A DNA stretch of 64,000 nt. Origin: Lasioglossum baleicum (lineage: Eukaryota > Arthropoda > Insecta > Hymenoptera > Halictidae). Position 1 is the stretch's first letter. Each line of letters starts with the position of its first letter. The DNA is taken from NCBI RefSeq assembly GCF_051020765.1, contig NW_027469180.1, positions 62,001-126,000 of the forward strand, written 5' to 3'. A program made the translations under genes and the position numbers. Shown here one piece after another: positions 27,198-42,167 of the stretch. Under the pieces are notes generated by a model. The model was not told the origin of the DNA. It made no database searches and worked only from the letters and a program-made list of their open reading frames with translations.

Positions 27198-30100
27198 ACC
27201 TACCGCGAAACAAACCCACCGCATCGAGAGTATAACTTTGTGCTTAGAGAAAAAATTTAGTATTCATTTCAGTAACGGGCACCTTGACTTCATGTATGGA
27301 CTAGAAGATCGATGGTCAAGCAGTTCGAGAATGTTACCGCCCTCTTTTATGTTCGAAGGGCGAAATCAGTTGCTGCAGCTATGCCGTGTTTCCGAGAGTC
27401 AAACCAATTATTCCGGAAGTCATTACGCTCATCAGTATGGACAACAGACACCTTAATTCACGGTCTGAATGATAAGAAAAGGCCGTCAGGCCGTTGTAGA
27501 GAATGGCATATACGTGTCAGGTCAAACTTGAATCAGGATGGTTTACCCTCCGAAAAACTAACTCGCTGTACGTGAGTACCACACCGTGTTCAGAGGAACA
27601 AGTATTTAATCACTTTAGTCGCGCGCAGCTTAATATCATGTATACGAAGATAAAAAGACATACCGTCTGAGAACGTTGTCACCTTTTCTGTGAGTCGCGC
27701 ACCTAAGTCAATAGCTTCACATATCCTGTGATTCCGAGAGTCAAACCAGGTATTCCGTGATTTAATACACTGAACAGAATTGGCAATAGACACCTTAATT
27801 CACTGCATCAATATTCAGGACGATAGCCAAACCGTGGGACAAAGTTACCAAATGGTGTATAGTCATTCTTTATGCCGAATAACTTGCCTTCCGAGAACCA
27901 AACCCGCTGTAGGGAGTGTCATGTCTGCTGTTCAAGCATAAACAAATCAGTAGACATTTTGGCACACGCAGACCTTATTTTCCTGCTTGAGTATCAAAAT
28001 TGGGAGAGAAACCGTTGAAGAACGTTTCCACCTTCAGTAGCTTCACATATCCTGTTATAGCAACAGTACAAGCAGGTACTCCGGGATTAAATCAGCAGTA
28101 CAGTATGGGCACTAGACACCCACGTTCACGATATAAATATTAATGTACAAAGTCTACCCGTTGTAGGATGTCACATATTGGTATAGTGTCAAAATATTTT
28201 ACCGTAGGCCTCACCATTCGAGATCCAAGATCGCTGTATCGAGAGTATCTAGAGTATAGCTTCGTGTTCAGAGAAACACATTAGTAAACAGTTTAGCGAA
28301 GGACGTCATAATCTCATGTGTGGCCTAGAAGATCGAAGGTCACACTGCTCTAGTACGTTCACCTACGTTGAGGGTCTCACGGATACGCCAATAGCTTCAC
28401 CTATACTGAGATTCCTAAAGACAGGACAGGCATTCCGCGACTTATCCCGCAGTGCGTTATTGGAGTTAGACACGCTCTTTCATAATATAAATATTAAAGA
28501 AGAGAGTTAAACCATTGTAGAACGCAGCCTATTGCTATATAGTCAAGCTTTTTACCGAAGCCCTTACCTTACGAGAACATATCCCGCTGCATCGGGAGAA
28601 TAACTTGGTGTTCAAGGAAGAAAATTAATATATACCTTAATGGCGGCACCCTTAACTTCATGTGTCAATTGTTAGATCGAGCATTCGAGACCGTTGCCAC
28701 CTTCTGGGTGAGCCGAAAGGCTAAGTCAATAGCTTCATCCATCCTGTGATTCCGAGAGCCAAGCCAGGTATTCCGGAAGTAAACGTGCTGAACAGTTTGG
28801 GCAATAGACAACAATAATTCACTGTTTGAATATTAAAATCGGGTGTCAAACCATTGTAGTACGTTACATATTGGTGTAGAGTTAAACACTTTGCACATGG
28901 CCTTACCTTCGGTGAAGCAAAGCCGCAGCTTCGAAAGTATATTTTCGTGATCAGGGAAGATAACTAGTAAACATTTTAGTGACGGGGATCTTAATTTCAT
29001 TATGAACAAGATCGAGGGGAAAACCATTCGAGAAAGTTGCCAGCTTCTTTGCGATTAGAACGGCTAAGTCAATAGCTTCAGCTATCTCGTGGTTCCGAGA
29101 GGCAAATCTGGTACCCGGAGGTAAACCCGCTGAAGCGAATAGCCAATGCTCACCTTAATTCACGGTATGAATATTAAAGCAGTCCGTCAACCCGTTGAAG
29201 ATCGGTTCCCACTGGTATTTATACAAACCTCTTATCGAAAGCCTTACTTTCCGAGAAGCTAACAAGCCGTATCGCGAGCTTACCTTCGTGTTCAGAGAAA
29301 GACATTAGTATACATTTTACTGATGAGCCGGATAATTTCATGTTTGAGCTAGAAGATCAGGTGTCAAACCGTTCCCGAACGTTACCACTTTCTTAGAGAA
29401 TCATACAGCAGTGTCAATAACTTCTCCAATCCTGTGGTATCGAGAGTTAAACTAGGTTTTCCGGGAGTAGATGCTCTGTACAGTATTGGCAGTAGACATT
29501 TTAATTCAAGGATTTAATATCAAAGCAGACCGACAACCCGTAGCAGAACGCTACTCATTTGGTATACAGACAAACCGTTTACCAAAGGCCTCACCTTCCG
29601 AGAAGCCTAGACTGGTGTAGAGAGCGTTTTTCTCATTGTTCTCTGAAAAAGACTAGCACATACTTTATCAGATGAACACATTATTTTCGTGCAAGAATAG
29701 CATAATCGAGTGTCAAACTGACCGAAATCGTTACACCCGTCTTTGAGAGTCGTACAGCTGAGCCACTATCATCACCTATCCTGTGATGCCGAGAGTCAAA
29801 GCAGATATTGCGGGAGTCATTCTCCTGTGCAGTTTTCGCATCATGCACCTTATTCAACGGTATAAATATTAATGTCCCAAGTTCAAACGTCGTAGAACGT
29901 TACGAATTGGTATAGAATCAAACTTTTTGCCGAAGGCCTTACCTTGCGAGAAGGTAACAAGCCGCATAGTGAGTATAACTTCGTGTTCAGAGAAACCAAG
30001 TAGTATCCGTTTTAGCGACGAGCACCTTAGTTTCCTGCATGAATTAGATGGCCGAGTATCAAACGCATCGGGAAGCTGACCACCTTCGTTGAGTGTCGAA

Positions 30101-33100
30101 CGGCTGAATCTATAACTTCACCTATCCTGGGTTTCCGAGAATGAAACCAGACATTCCAGGCATGCGCTGGCTGAAAAGTACTGGCAATAGACACATTAAT
30201 TCGCATTTTGAATATTAGAGTAGAGCGCCAAACCGTTTGAGGGCGTTACCAATTCATATAAGGTCAAACATTTTACCGAAGGCCTAACATTCCGCGAACC
30301 ACACGGGCTTCATCGAGACAATAACTACGTGTTCAGAGAATAAAGATAGTATTCATTTCAGTGACGAGCACCTTAACTACAACTACATCGAGGGTCAAAC
30401 CGCTCGAGAGCGCTGCCATCTGCTGTGAGAGACGAATGGTTATGCCAGTAGCGTCACCCATCCTGCAATTCCGACAGTCAATATAGGTATATAGGAGTAA
30501 CTCGGTTGATCAGTATTGATAATGGACGCCTTCATTCACGGTTTGAATATTAAAATAAAGCGTCATCCCGTTTGAGAACGTTACCAATTGCAATAAAGTC
30601 AAACTTATTACTGATGATGTCAGCCTAACCCATTGTATCCGGAGTATAACATCGTGTTCAGACGAAAAAATTAATTTACATTTTACAGGCGATCACCTTA
30701 ATATCGTGTATGCAATAGAAAATCAGGCGTCAGACAGTTCCAGTTCGTTACCACATGCTATGAGAGTCGAACGGATAGGTCAATTGCTTCACCTATCCTG
30801 TGAATCCGAGAGTCAATCTAGGAGGAATGGGAGTCAATCTACTGTGCAGTATTGTCATCATACACCCTATTTAACGGTGTAAATATTATTGTCCCGAGTT
30901 AAACCGTCATCGAAAGTTACGAATTGGTATAGAAACAAACACTTTACCTATGGCCTTACCTTCGGAGTAGCAAACTCGCCGTTTCGAGAGTATAGGTTCG
31001 TATTCACAGAAAAAAATTCTTACTCATTTCAGTGACGGGCACCTAAATTTCTTGTACGAATTAGAAGATCAAGGAACAAACCGCTCGATAATGCTGTCGC
31101 TTTCTGTGAGAGACGAACGGCTAGGTCAATATCTTTCCCCATCATGCAATTCCGTGAGTCAGACCAGGTATTCCGGAGTAAGTCCGCAGATCAGTATTGA
31201 TAATGGACACCTTGTTTCACGCTTATTTTAATATTCAAACGAATATTAAAATAAACGTGAAACCATATGAAAACATTACCTGTTGCTAGAAGTCAAACGC
31301 TTTACAGAAGACTACACCCTTCGAAAAACTAATCCGCCATATCGAGACTATAACTTGGTGTTCAGAGAAAGAAATTAGTCTTCATTTCAGTGACGCGCAC
31401 GTTAACTTCATGTATGAATGAGAAGATCGATGGTCAATCGGATCGAGAACGATACCACACTCTTTTAGAGTCGGAAGCTAAGGCTACAACTTCACGTGTC
31501 CTGCGATTCCGAGAATCAAATCAGGAAATCTGGGAGTAGGAACGCTGAAGTTTCTTTGCAACTGACACCTTAATTCACGGTATGAATAATAATGTAGAGA
31601 GTCAAACCTACGTAGAATATTCCAAATAAGCATAAGGTCATTCCATTTACCTAATACCATACCTTCCGAAAACGTAATCCGCTGTAGCGTACGTCCTGCT
31701 TAATGTGCACGGAAACAAATTAGTAGAACTGTTGGCGGTAATACACCGATTATATGTGCATAAATATCAACAGAGATGGTGAAACCGTTAGAGGACCTTG
31801 CAACCTTCTGTGAGATACGAACGGATAAGTCAATAGCTTAGCCTATCCCGAGATTCTGAGAGCCAAACCAGGTATTGCTGGAGTCAATATGCTGTACATT
31901 ATTGGTAATGGACACATTAATTCACAGTTTGAATATTGAAGTACAGAATCTAACCCTTGTTGAACGTTACCTATTGGTATAACGACAAAAGTTTCACCGA
32001 AGACTCTACCATCCGTGAACCTAACCCGCTGTGCCGAGAGTATATCTACGTGATCAGGGATACAAATTCGCATACATTTGAGTAGCAGGTACCTTAACTT
32101 CGGGTAGGAATTGGAAGATCTACTAGCTATCTGCTCGAGATCGTTACCAACTTCTATTAGAGTCGAACGGCTGAGTCAACAGTTTCACCCGTAGTTGTGA
32201 TTCTAAACGTCAATCCCGGTATTCCAGAAGTGAATCCGCTGCGAAGGCTTGGCGATAGAAACATTAATTTACCGCATGAATATTAAAGTAGAGAGTCAAT
32301 CTGTCGGTGAACAATAAAGGTAGGTATAAAGTCATTCTTTTTACAGATTACCTTACCTTCCGTCATCATAACTGGCAGCGGGGAGTGTGTTGCTTCGTTT
32401 TCGATGAAGCAAATTAGTATTCATATCAGTGAAGGGATTCGTAATTTCATGTATGAATGAGAGGTTCGCGAGACAAAGTGATCCAGAACATTACCAACTT
32501 CGTAGAGAATCGCACTAGTATGACAATAGCTTCACCTGCCCTGCGATTCCGAGAGCAATTCCTGGAATCTCACAAGTACATCCTCTGAATATTATTGGCA
32601 ATGGATACGTTAATTCACAGAATGTATATCAAAGTTGAGCGTCAAGCCCTTTGAGAACGAAATCAATTGATATGAAGTCATACTCCTTACCGTACACATT
32701 ACCTTCCGAGAACATAGTCCGCTGTATCGACAGATTAACTGCGTGTTCAGAAAAAGAAATTAGTACACATTTTACTGACGAGCAGATTAATTTCTGGTAT
32801 GAATTAGAATATCGGGTGTCAAACCGTTACAGAACGTTACCACATTCTTTGGGAATCATACAGCAATGCCAATAGCTTCACATATCCAGAGATTTCGAGA
32901 GTGAAACCAGTTCAGTCAGTCTGCTGTGCAGTTTTGGCATTAGACACCTTATTTAACGGTATAAATATTAATGTCCCAAGTTAAACCGCCGTAGAACGAT
33001 ACGAATTGGTATAGAATGAAACTTTTGGCCGAAGGCCTTACCTTCCGAAAAGATAACACGCCGCATAGTGAGTATAACTTCGTGTTCAGAGATGCAAGTT

Positions 33101-34152
33101 AGTATACATTTTAGTAACCAGCACCTTAATGTCATGTGAGAATTCGATGATCCAGTGTAAACCAGTTCGAGAACGTGGCCACCCTCCATGAGATTCGAAC
33201 AGCTAAAACAATAGCTTCCTTGTGATTCGAACGGCCTTGACAGTAGTTTCTCCCATCGTGTGCTACTGAGAGTCATACCAAGTATTCGGGGACTATATCC
33301 GCTGAAGGTTATTGGCCATACACACCATAATTCACGGTATAAATATTGAGGTACTGAGACAATTCGCCGGAAAACATTATCAATTAAAATAAAGTAATAC
33401 CCTTTCCCAATACCTTACCTGCCGAGAACCTAACCCGCAGTAGCAAGTATCAAGCTAAATGTTCACGGAAATAAATGAGTAGACATTTCAGCAGACGGAC
33501 AATGTAGTTTTACGAATGGATAGCAAAATCGAGAGACGAACATTTCCAGTGCGATAGCATCTTTTCTGAGAGGCGTAAGTCAATATTCACATATCCTGTT
33601 ATTCCGAGAGACTGTCAGCAGTATAGTCTTTGCAATGAACACCCCAATTCACAGTGCAAGTAGTACAGTACAGTGTAATAACGTTGTAGAACGTTACCCA
33701 CTGGCATAGAGTCAAACTTTTTGCAGAAAACCTAACCTGCCGTGAAGCTATCCCGCTGTATCGAGAGCATAACTTCGCTCCCAGAGAAGCAATGTGGAAT
33801 GGATTTTATGGACGGAAATATTAATATCATGTATGAAATTGGAGGTCGAGGTTCCGACCTTTCGGAAACGTTACAACTTTCCTTTAGAGTCGAACGACTA
33901 AGTCAATAACTTCACCCATCCTGCTATTCCGATAGACAAACACAGCAACAATTCAGAGGGTTACCAATTGGTATAAGGTCTAACGTTTAACCTAAGGCCT
34001 TACCTTCCCCGAACCTCAGCGGCATCATCGAGAGTGCAAATTCCTGAACACAGAAAAAAATTAGAATTCGTTTCAGTAACCGGCACGTTTACTTCATGTT
34101 CAAATTAGATGATCGAGGGCCAAACCGCTCCAAATCGTTGCCAATGGTATTC
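27198..34152 (+). repeat. Sat-A tandem array, plus orientation, block 5
   Basis: About 20 monomers of the 346-bp satellite in plus orientation. A private variant, taatgtcccaagtt-aaaccg followed by acgaattggtatagaa, occurs at about 29,872, 30,890 and 32,970. These are close to 3 and 6 monomers apart, so they point to old higher-order units. A deletion near 33,950 joins gatagacaaacac to gcaacaattcagagggttac. The block ends within a half-monomer at about 34,150, where ccaatggtattcaaaa runs into the minus-strand phrase atacgaattggtaatg. Confidence 0.92.
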
Positions 34153-37100
34153 AAAAAAGGCATGGCTCTATACGAATTGGTAATGATCTCCGACGGTTTG
34201 ACTTCAAACATTTATATTAATGACGTGAAATGAGGAGTCAATTGCCAGTAACTTTAAGCGGATTTACTCCGGTATTGCCTGATTTGACTCTCGGAGTCGC
34301 AGGATATATGGAGCTATAGACCAAGCCGTTTGACACTCCAAGAGGGTGGTAAAGCTCTCCAACGGATTGATCATCGATATTCTAGTTCACGAAGTCAATG
34401 TGCCCGTGACTGAAAGGAAGACTAATTTCATTTTCTGAACACGAATTTATACTCTCGATGCGGCGGGATAGCTTCGCCAAATGTAAGGCCATCTGTAAAG
34501 TGTTTAACCTTATACCAATTGACAATGCTGTGAAACGGTTTGGCGATCTGTATTAATATTCAAACCGTCAATTATGATATGTATTGAGAAGATTGTTCAG
34601 CGGATTTACTCCAGGAATATCAGGTATGGGTCTCGGAATCAGAGGAAAGGCGAAGATATTGACTTAGCCGATCGACTCTCACGGAAGATGGTCAGGTACG
34701 CGAATGGTTTGACCCTCGATCTTCTAAATCATGCATGAGGGTATGGTGCCCGTCACTCAAATGTATAATAATTTGTTTCTCGTATCACGAAGTTATACTC
34801 TCGATGCTGCGGGATAAGCTCTCGGATCGTAACGTATTTTGTAGAAAGAATGACCTTGGAACAATTGGTAATATTCTCCGCCGATTTGACACCCCACTTT
34901 AATGTCGATGCCGAGAATTTTGGTGTCCATTGCCAATGCTATACAGCGGATTTATTCTCGGGTATCTTATTTGTCACTCGGAATCTCAGGATGGGTGAAG
35001 CTATTGACTTAGGCGTTCGCCTCTCACAGATGGTGGAAACGTTCTCGAACGGTCTGTCTCCCGATTATATTATACAGACATGAAAAAAATCTGTCCGCCT
35101 GCTAAACTGTCTACTAATTTGTCTCCGCGAGCACTAAGCATGATACCCGCTACTGCGGATTAGGCTCTAGGAAGGTAAGGTAATCGGTATGAAGTACGTA
35201 TTTATTCCAATCGGTTGTGTTCTCGAACGTTTTGACGCTCTACTCTAACATGCAAACCGGGAATTAAGGTGACTATTACCAATACTGTTCAGTGGATTTA
35301 CTCGAGGATTACTTGGTCTGTCGATCAGAAAGACAGTACGTGAAGCTATTGAATTTGCCGTTCGGATCACAAAGGGGGGGGGGGGATGTCCTCGAACTGT
35401 TTGCCCACGGTCTTCTAATACGATGGTGGCCGTCAGAAAAATGTTACTAATGTGTTTCTCTGAACACGACGATATACTCTCGATACGGCGGGTTAGGATC
35501 ACCGATGGTAACGCTTTCTGCAAAATGTGTGAATCTACACCAATGAGTAATTGTCCACAACGGCTTGACGGTCCGCCTTAATAGTCATTCCGTGAACTAA
35601 GGTGTCTATTGACAATACTCTTCAGCGGATTTACACCCAGATTACCCGGTTTGACTTTCGGAATCACGGGGTAGGTGTTGCTATTGACGTAACCACTTGA
35701 CACTCATAAAGGTGGTAAGGGTCTCGAAATGATTGACCCTCGATCTTCAATTTCATACATGAAATTAAGGTGCCCATCATTGAAACGAAGAGTATCCTCT
35801 TTCTCTGAACACGAAGTAATTCCCTCGAAACGGCGAGTCGGCTTCTCCGAAGTTAAGGAAATCGGTAAGGTGTATGATTATATACCAATTGATATTGTTC
35901 TATAACGGATTGACCCTCTACCTTAATATTCTAAACGTGAATTAAGGAGACCATTGCCAATACTGCTCAGCTGATTAACTCCCGGGACACCTGGCATAAG
36001 TCTCGGAATCTCCGGATAGGTGAAGCTATACACTTAGCCGTTCGTCTTTCGCAGAAGGTGGTAACGTTCTCGATCGCCTTGATTTCCGATATCCTAAATT
36101 ATGAATGAAATTAAGGCGGTCGTCACTAGAATGTATACTAATATGCTTCTCTGACCTCGCAGTTATACTCTCAATACAGCGAGTTAGCTTCTCGAAAGGT
36201 AAGTCATTTGGTAAAACGTTTGACTTTATAGCAATTAGTAAGGTTCCCATACGGTGTGACGCTCTATTTTAATATTTACTCCGCGAATTAAGGTATCTCT
36301 TGGCAATACTGTTCAGCGGATTTACTCCAGGAATACCTAGATTGACTCTCCGAATCACTGGCTATGTGAAGCTATTGACTTATCCGTTGGACTCACAAAG
36401 AGCGAGGCAACGGTCTCAAACGGTTTGACACTCAACCATCAACCTCATTGATGAAGTTATGGTGCCTGTATTTAAAATGTATTGAAATTTGTTTCAATTA
36501 ACCCGACGTTATACTCACGATACAGTGGGTTAGCTTTTGGGAAGGTAAGGACGCCCGTAAAATGTATGACATTATACCAATAGGTAACGATCTACAAAGG
36601 GTTGACTCTGTACTCTAATATATGTACCGTGAAATAGGGTGTCTAATGCCTATACTCAGGAGCTGATATCTCCCGGAATACCGGGTTTGTCTGTCGACAC
36701 CACAGGGTGGATAATGCTACTGACTCAGCTGTTGTATTCTCGTAGAATGAGGTAACGTTCTCGAACGGTTGGACTATCGGTTTTGCTATTCATGCATGAA
36801 AATACGGTGTCCGGTTGCTGAAATATCCACTAATTTGTTTCCGTCAACAGCGAGCAAGACACTCCATATAGCGGGCTAATGTTCTCGGCAGGTAAGGGAT
36901 TCGGTAACCAGAATGACTTTATATAACTGGTTATGACCTCCGAGGGTTCGTCGCTCCACTCTAATATTCATACCGTGAATTATGGTTTCCATTGCCAATA
37001 CTTTTCAGCTAATTCCCACCCGGACAACCTGGTTTGGCTCATAGAATCAAAGGATTGATGAAGCTATTGACTTAGCCGTTCATGTCTCACAGAAGGCGGC

Positions 37101-40100
37101 AACGTTCTCATGCAGCTTGATTCTCGACATTCTAAATCATACATGAAATTAATGTGCGCGACACTAGAATGTGTCATAGTTTGTTCCTCTGGCCGCGAAG
37201 TTATACTTTCGATGGAGCGGGTGAGTTTCTCGGAGAGTTAGGCCATCGGTGAAATGCTTGACTCTATACCAATTGGTATCGTTCTAGAACGAGTGGACTC
37301 TGTATATTAGTATGCGGACCGTAAAGAGAGGTGTCTATTTCCAATACAGTTCAGCGGATTTACTGCAGGTATACGTGCTTTGACAGTCGGAATCACAGGA
37401 TATGTGAAGTTGACGAACTTATCCTTAGGCACTCAAAGGTGGTGGCAACGTTCACGAACGGTTAGACACTCCATCTTCTAATTCATCCATATATCTAAGG
37501 TGCCGTCTCTAAATTGTATACTAATGTGTTTCCCGAAAAACGTAGCTATAATCTCGATGCGGTGGATAATCTTCTCGACGGTAAGACATTTGACTCTGTA
37601 GCCATCAGTAACGTTTTCTCTCGGTGTGACGCTCTATTTTAACATTCGCTCCGAGAATTAGGGTACATAATGCCAACACTCTTTAGCGGACTGACCTTCG
37701 CATTTCCTGGTTTGACTCTCGCGGTCACAGGATAGGTGGAGCTGTTTACTTAGCCGATCGTCTGCCACACAAGGTAGTATCGTTCTGGAACGGTTTGACG
37801 CTCCATATCCAATTTATACATGAACGTAAGTTGCCCGTCACTGAAATGCAGACTAATTTCTTCCTCTGAACATGAAGTTATACTCTCGATGGAGCGGGTT
37901 ATATTCCTGGAAGGTAATGTCATCACTAAAGCTTTTGACAATATTCAAGTAGGTACCGTGCTACAAGGGATGGACTGTGTACCTTGATATTCATGCCGTG
38001 AATGAATTTGTCCATTGCGAATAGTTTACAGTTTGCTGACTCCAGGAGTGCCTGGTTTGCCCTTAGCAATCACGGTACAGGTGAAACTACTGACTTATCC
38101 GTTCGAATCGCAAAGAAGGCTGTAACGGTCTCTAACGGCTTTCAATCGATCTTCGAATTCATTCACGAAATGAGGGTGCCCGTAGCTAAAATTTATAGTA
38201 TTATGTTCCACTGAACACGAAGTTATACTCTCGATACGGTGTGCTAGCTTCGCGGAAGGTACGGCGTTCGATGAAAAATTTAACCCAATACCAATAGGTA
38301 ACGCTGTACAACTGTGTGACTCCCTACTTTGAAACCTATACGAGGAAGTAGGGATTCTGATGCCGATACTGTACAGTGGATTTACTCCCGGAATACCTTG
38401 TTTGACTTTCGGAATAACAGGATCGGTGAAAATACAGACATAGATGTGCGAATCCCAAAAAAGGTGGTAACGTTCTCGAGCGGATTGACTGGCGATCTCC
38501 TTATTCATCCATTATATTAAGGTGCCCGTCACGAAAATGAAAACAAATTTTCTTCTATGAGACCGTAGTTATACCCTCGATACACCGTGTTTGGTAATCA
38601 GAAGGTAAGGCCTTGCGAAAACGTTTGACACCATGACAATAGGTAATGTTCTACAATTGTTTATCGCTCTACTTTAATATTCATACCGTGAACGAAACTG
38701 CCGATTGATAATACTGCAATGCGGATTGACTTCCAGATTACCTGGCTTGACCCTCGGAACAGCATGATAATTGTATCTACTGACTAGGCGGCTCGACTCT
38801 AAAAAAGGTGATAGCGTTCTCGAAAGGTTTGACCTTCGATCTTCCAGTTTATACATGTCACTAAGGTTCCCGTCGTTAAATTCTATACTAATTGGGTATA
38901 CTCAGTATGCGGCGGGTTAGCTTCTCGGACGGTAAGGCACTCCGTAAAACGTTTGACTTTATAGAGATTAGTATCGTTATCACACGGTGTGACGCTGTAT
39001 TTTAATATTCACTCCGCGAATAAAGGTGTCTATTGGGAATACAGTTCAGTAAAATTACTCCAGCATCACCTGGCTTGACTCTCCGAACCACTGGATAGGA
39101 AAAGCTATTGACATAGCCGATCGAATCACAAAGAAGGTGGTAACTTTCTCGAAAGGTTTGACCCTCGATTTTCTTATTCGTAATTGGAATTAAGGACCCC
39201 ATCATTGATATGTTTACTAATATGATCCTCCGAACTCGAAGTCATACTATCGATGAAGCGGGTGAGGTTCGCGAAGGCTTCGGTCTTCGGAAAAACATTT
39301 GACTTCATAGCAATTGATAACGTTCACAAATGGTTTGACGCTCCATTTTAATATTAAAGCCGTGAATTAAGGTGCCTTTTGCCAAAACTGTTCCTCCGAT
39401 TTACACCCAGAATACCTGGGTTTATGTTCGGAATAGCAGGATACGTGAAAGTATTGACTTAGCCGTTCGTCACTCGCAGAAGGTGGCTACGTTCCCGAAG
39501 GGTTTGACACTCGATCATCCAATTCATACATGAAGTTAAGGTGCCCGTCACTGAAATGGAGACCAATTTGTTTCTCCGAACACGAAGTTATACTCAAGAT
39601 ACATCTGGTTAGGTTCATGGAGGGTAAGGTCTTCGGTATGACTTTTAACATTACAACCAATATGTAACGGTCTACAAATGGTTGACACTGTACTTTAATA
39701 ATCAAACAGTGTACTATGGTATCTATTGCCAATAATCTACAGCGGATTGACTCTCGGATTACCTGGTTTGCCTATCGGAATTGCAGGATAGGTGAAGTTA
39801 TTCACTTAGCCGTTCCAGTCTCAAAGAAGGTGGGATCGCTCTTGACGAATTGACAGCCGATTTCTCTTTTGATACCTGAAATTAAAGCATCCATATGCTA
39901 AAATGTCTACTAATTTCATTCCGTGAGCAGAATGGCACTAGCTAAATCGGGTTTTGAACTAGGCCGGTAATGTAATCGGTAAAAAGAACGACTCTATAGA
40001 AAATGGTACTGTCCTCCGACGGACTGACCATCTGCTGTAATCTTCGTACCGTGAAATAATGGGTCTATTGCCAGTACTATCCAGCGAACTTACTCCTGGA

Positions 40101-42167
40101 ATTCCACGCTTGACACTCAGATTCACAGGATAGGTGAAGCTGATGACTCAGGCGTCCGACACTCAAAGAAGGTAGAAACGTCCTCGAACGGTTTGACACT
40201 GTATCTGTTTATTCATATGTGAATTTAAGGCTACCGTCACTAAAATGTATACTGATTTGTGTCCCTGAACACGAAGTTATACCCATGATACAGGGCGTCA
40301 TGCTTTTGCACGGTAAAGTCATCAATGGAACGTTTGACTTTATGCCAATTGGTAGCGTTCTTACACGTTGTGACGCACTATTTTAATATTCACTCCGCGA
40401 ATTCAGGTATCTATTGCCAATACCCTTCAGCGGATTTACTAGCCGATTACCTGGTTTGACTCTCCGAATCACAGGATAGGTGAAGCTAATGACTTAGATG
40501 TGCGAATCACAAAGAAAGCGGTAACGAAATGGAACGGTGTGCCTATCGATATTCTTATTCATACAAGAAATGAAGATGTCCGTCCCTAAACGGAATTATA
40601 GCTTATTTCCCTGAACACGAATGTAGACCACCGATGCAGCAGTTAATAACTCGGAGGGTAAGGCCTCCCGTAATGTGTTTGACGCTATACCGACAAATAT
40701 TTGATACTCCACTCGTATATTCGTACCGTTAATTTACGTGTCCATTAGTAATATTGTACTGTGAATTCACTCCCGGAAGACGTGGTCTGACCCTCGGAAT
40801 CACCGGATTGTTGTATCCACTGATTTAGCAGTTCGACTCTCAAAGAAGGTGGTTACGTTCTCGAGTGGTTTGACTCTCGATTTTGCTATTCACATATAAA
40901 AATAAGGTGTCCGTATGCTTAGGTGTCTGCTAATTTGTTTCCATGAACCGGAAGCATGAAGCTCTATACAACGGGCTAGGATTTAAGAAATTAAGGCCTT
41001 CGGTATAGGTTAGACACTATATCAATAGGTGACGTTCCACAAAGGTTTGACGCCCTACTTTAATATGCATACCGTGAACTATCGTGTCCATTGACTATAT
41101 GGCACTGTGGATTGACTCTCGGAATACCTGGTCTGACCCTCGGAATCACAGTACAGGTGTAGCCATTGAATTAGCGTTCGTCTCTATAAGAAGGAGGTAA
41201 CGTTCTCAAAGGGTTTGGCCCTCGATCTTCTAATATATACATGTAATTATGGTGCACGTTACGAAAATGTCTACTACCTTGCTTCACCGAACACGAAGTA
41301 ATACCCTCAATATAGCAGGTTAGCTTCTCGGTAGGAATGGTAAAGTGTTTGACTCTACACCAATCGGTAATAATCTACAGCGGCTTGACTGCCTGCATTA
41401 ATATTCAAACCATGAATTAAGGTGTATACTGCCCGTACCGTCCAGGGGATATACTTTCGTAATACCTGGTTTGCCTCCCCGAATCTCTGGATAGGTCAAG
41501 CTATTGTCGTAGCGGTTCCACTCTCATAGATGGTGGCAACGTTTTCAACCGCTTGGACCCCCGATCTACTAATGCATACGTGAAGTTAAGTTGCCCACCA
41601 CTGGAATGAAGACTAATTACTTTCTCTGAACACGAAGTTATACTCTCGATGACGCCGGTGAGATTCGCGGAAGATAATGCCTTCGGTAAACGTTTGACTT
41701 GATACCAATTGGTAACGTTCTTAAACGGCTTGACGCTCTACTTTAGTATTCGAACCATGAATTAAGGTGTCTATTGCTAATAATACTCAGCGTATTTATA
41801 CCCGGAATACTTCGTTTGTCTTTCGGAATCGCAGCATACGTGAATATATTGACATGGCCGTTCGGCACTCAGGGAAGGTGGTAACTTTCTCGATATGTTT
41901 AACACTCAATCTTAGAATTCATGCATGAAATTAATGTGCCTGTGCCTAAAGTATATACTAATATGCTCCTCTAAACACGAAGACATAATCTCGATGTAGC
42001 GGGTTAGCTTCTCAGAAAGTAAAGCCTTCGGTAAAAAGTTTGACTATATAGCAACAGGGAACGTTCAACAGCGGTTTGATTCTGTTAATTAATATTCATA
42101 CCATGAAATTGCGTGCCTAATGCCAATACTGTTCAGCGGGTTCAGATACGGACTACCTGGTTCGACT
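34153..42167 (-). repeat. Sat-A tandem array, minus orientation, block 6, left flank of the mitochondrial block
   Basis: About 23 minus-oriented Sat-A monomers. The rarer monomer type appears at about 35,131, 36,846, 39,928 and 40,947, with spacings close to 5, 9 and 3 monomers. The array stops in mid-monomer at ggactacctggttcgact (42,150-42,167), corresponding to the canonical ggaatacctggtttgactc. It is followed at once by the 115-bp repeat. The other flank (from 58,746) is in plus orientation and starts at a different point of the monomer, so the boundary is not a simple insertion into one continuous array. Confidence 0.92.
35374..35385 (+). repeat. G12 homopolymer in a Sat-A monomer
   Basis: A run of twelve G replaces the usual agaaggtggtaacg of the minus-oriented monomer. 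It is the only long G tract I noticed in the satellite. It may be slippage at the g-rich ggtgg site, or a sequencing or assembly artefact. Confidence 0.8.

Noticed and set aside
38095..38508. Second 137-codon frame, minus strand
   Set aside because: Same reason: it is the satellite frame on the opposite strand of a minus-oriented block, without a family motif.
1..42167. CRISPR-like or viral repeat array
   Set aside because: The repeats are 346 bp, contiguous without unique spacers, diverged, and have no associated genes.
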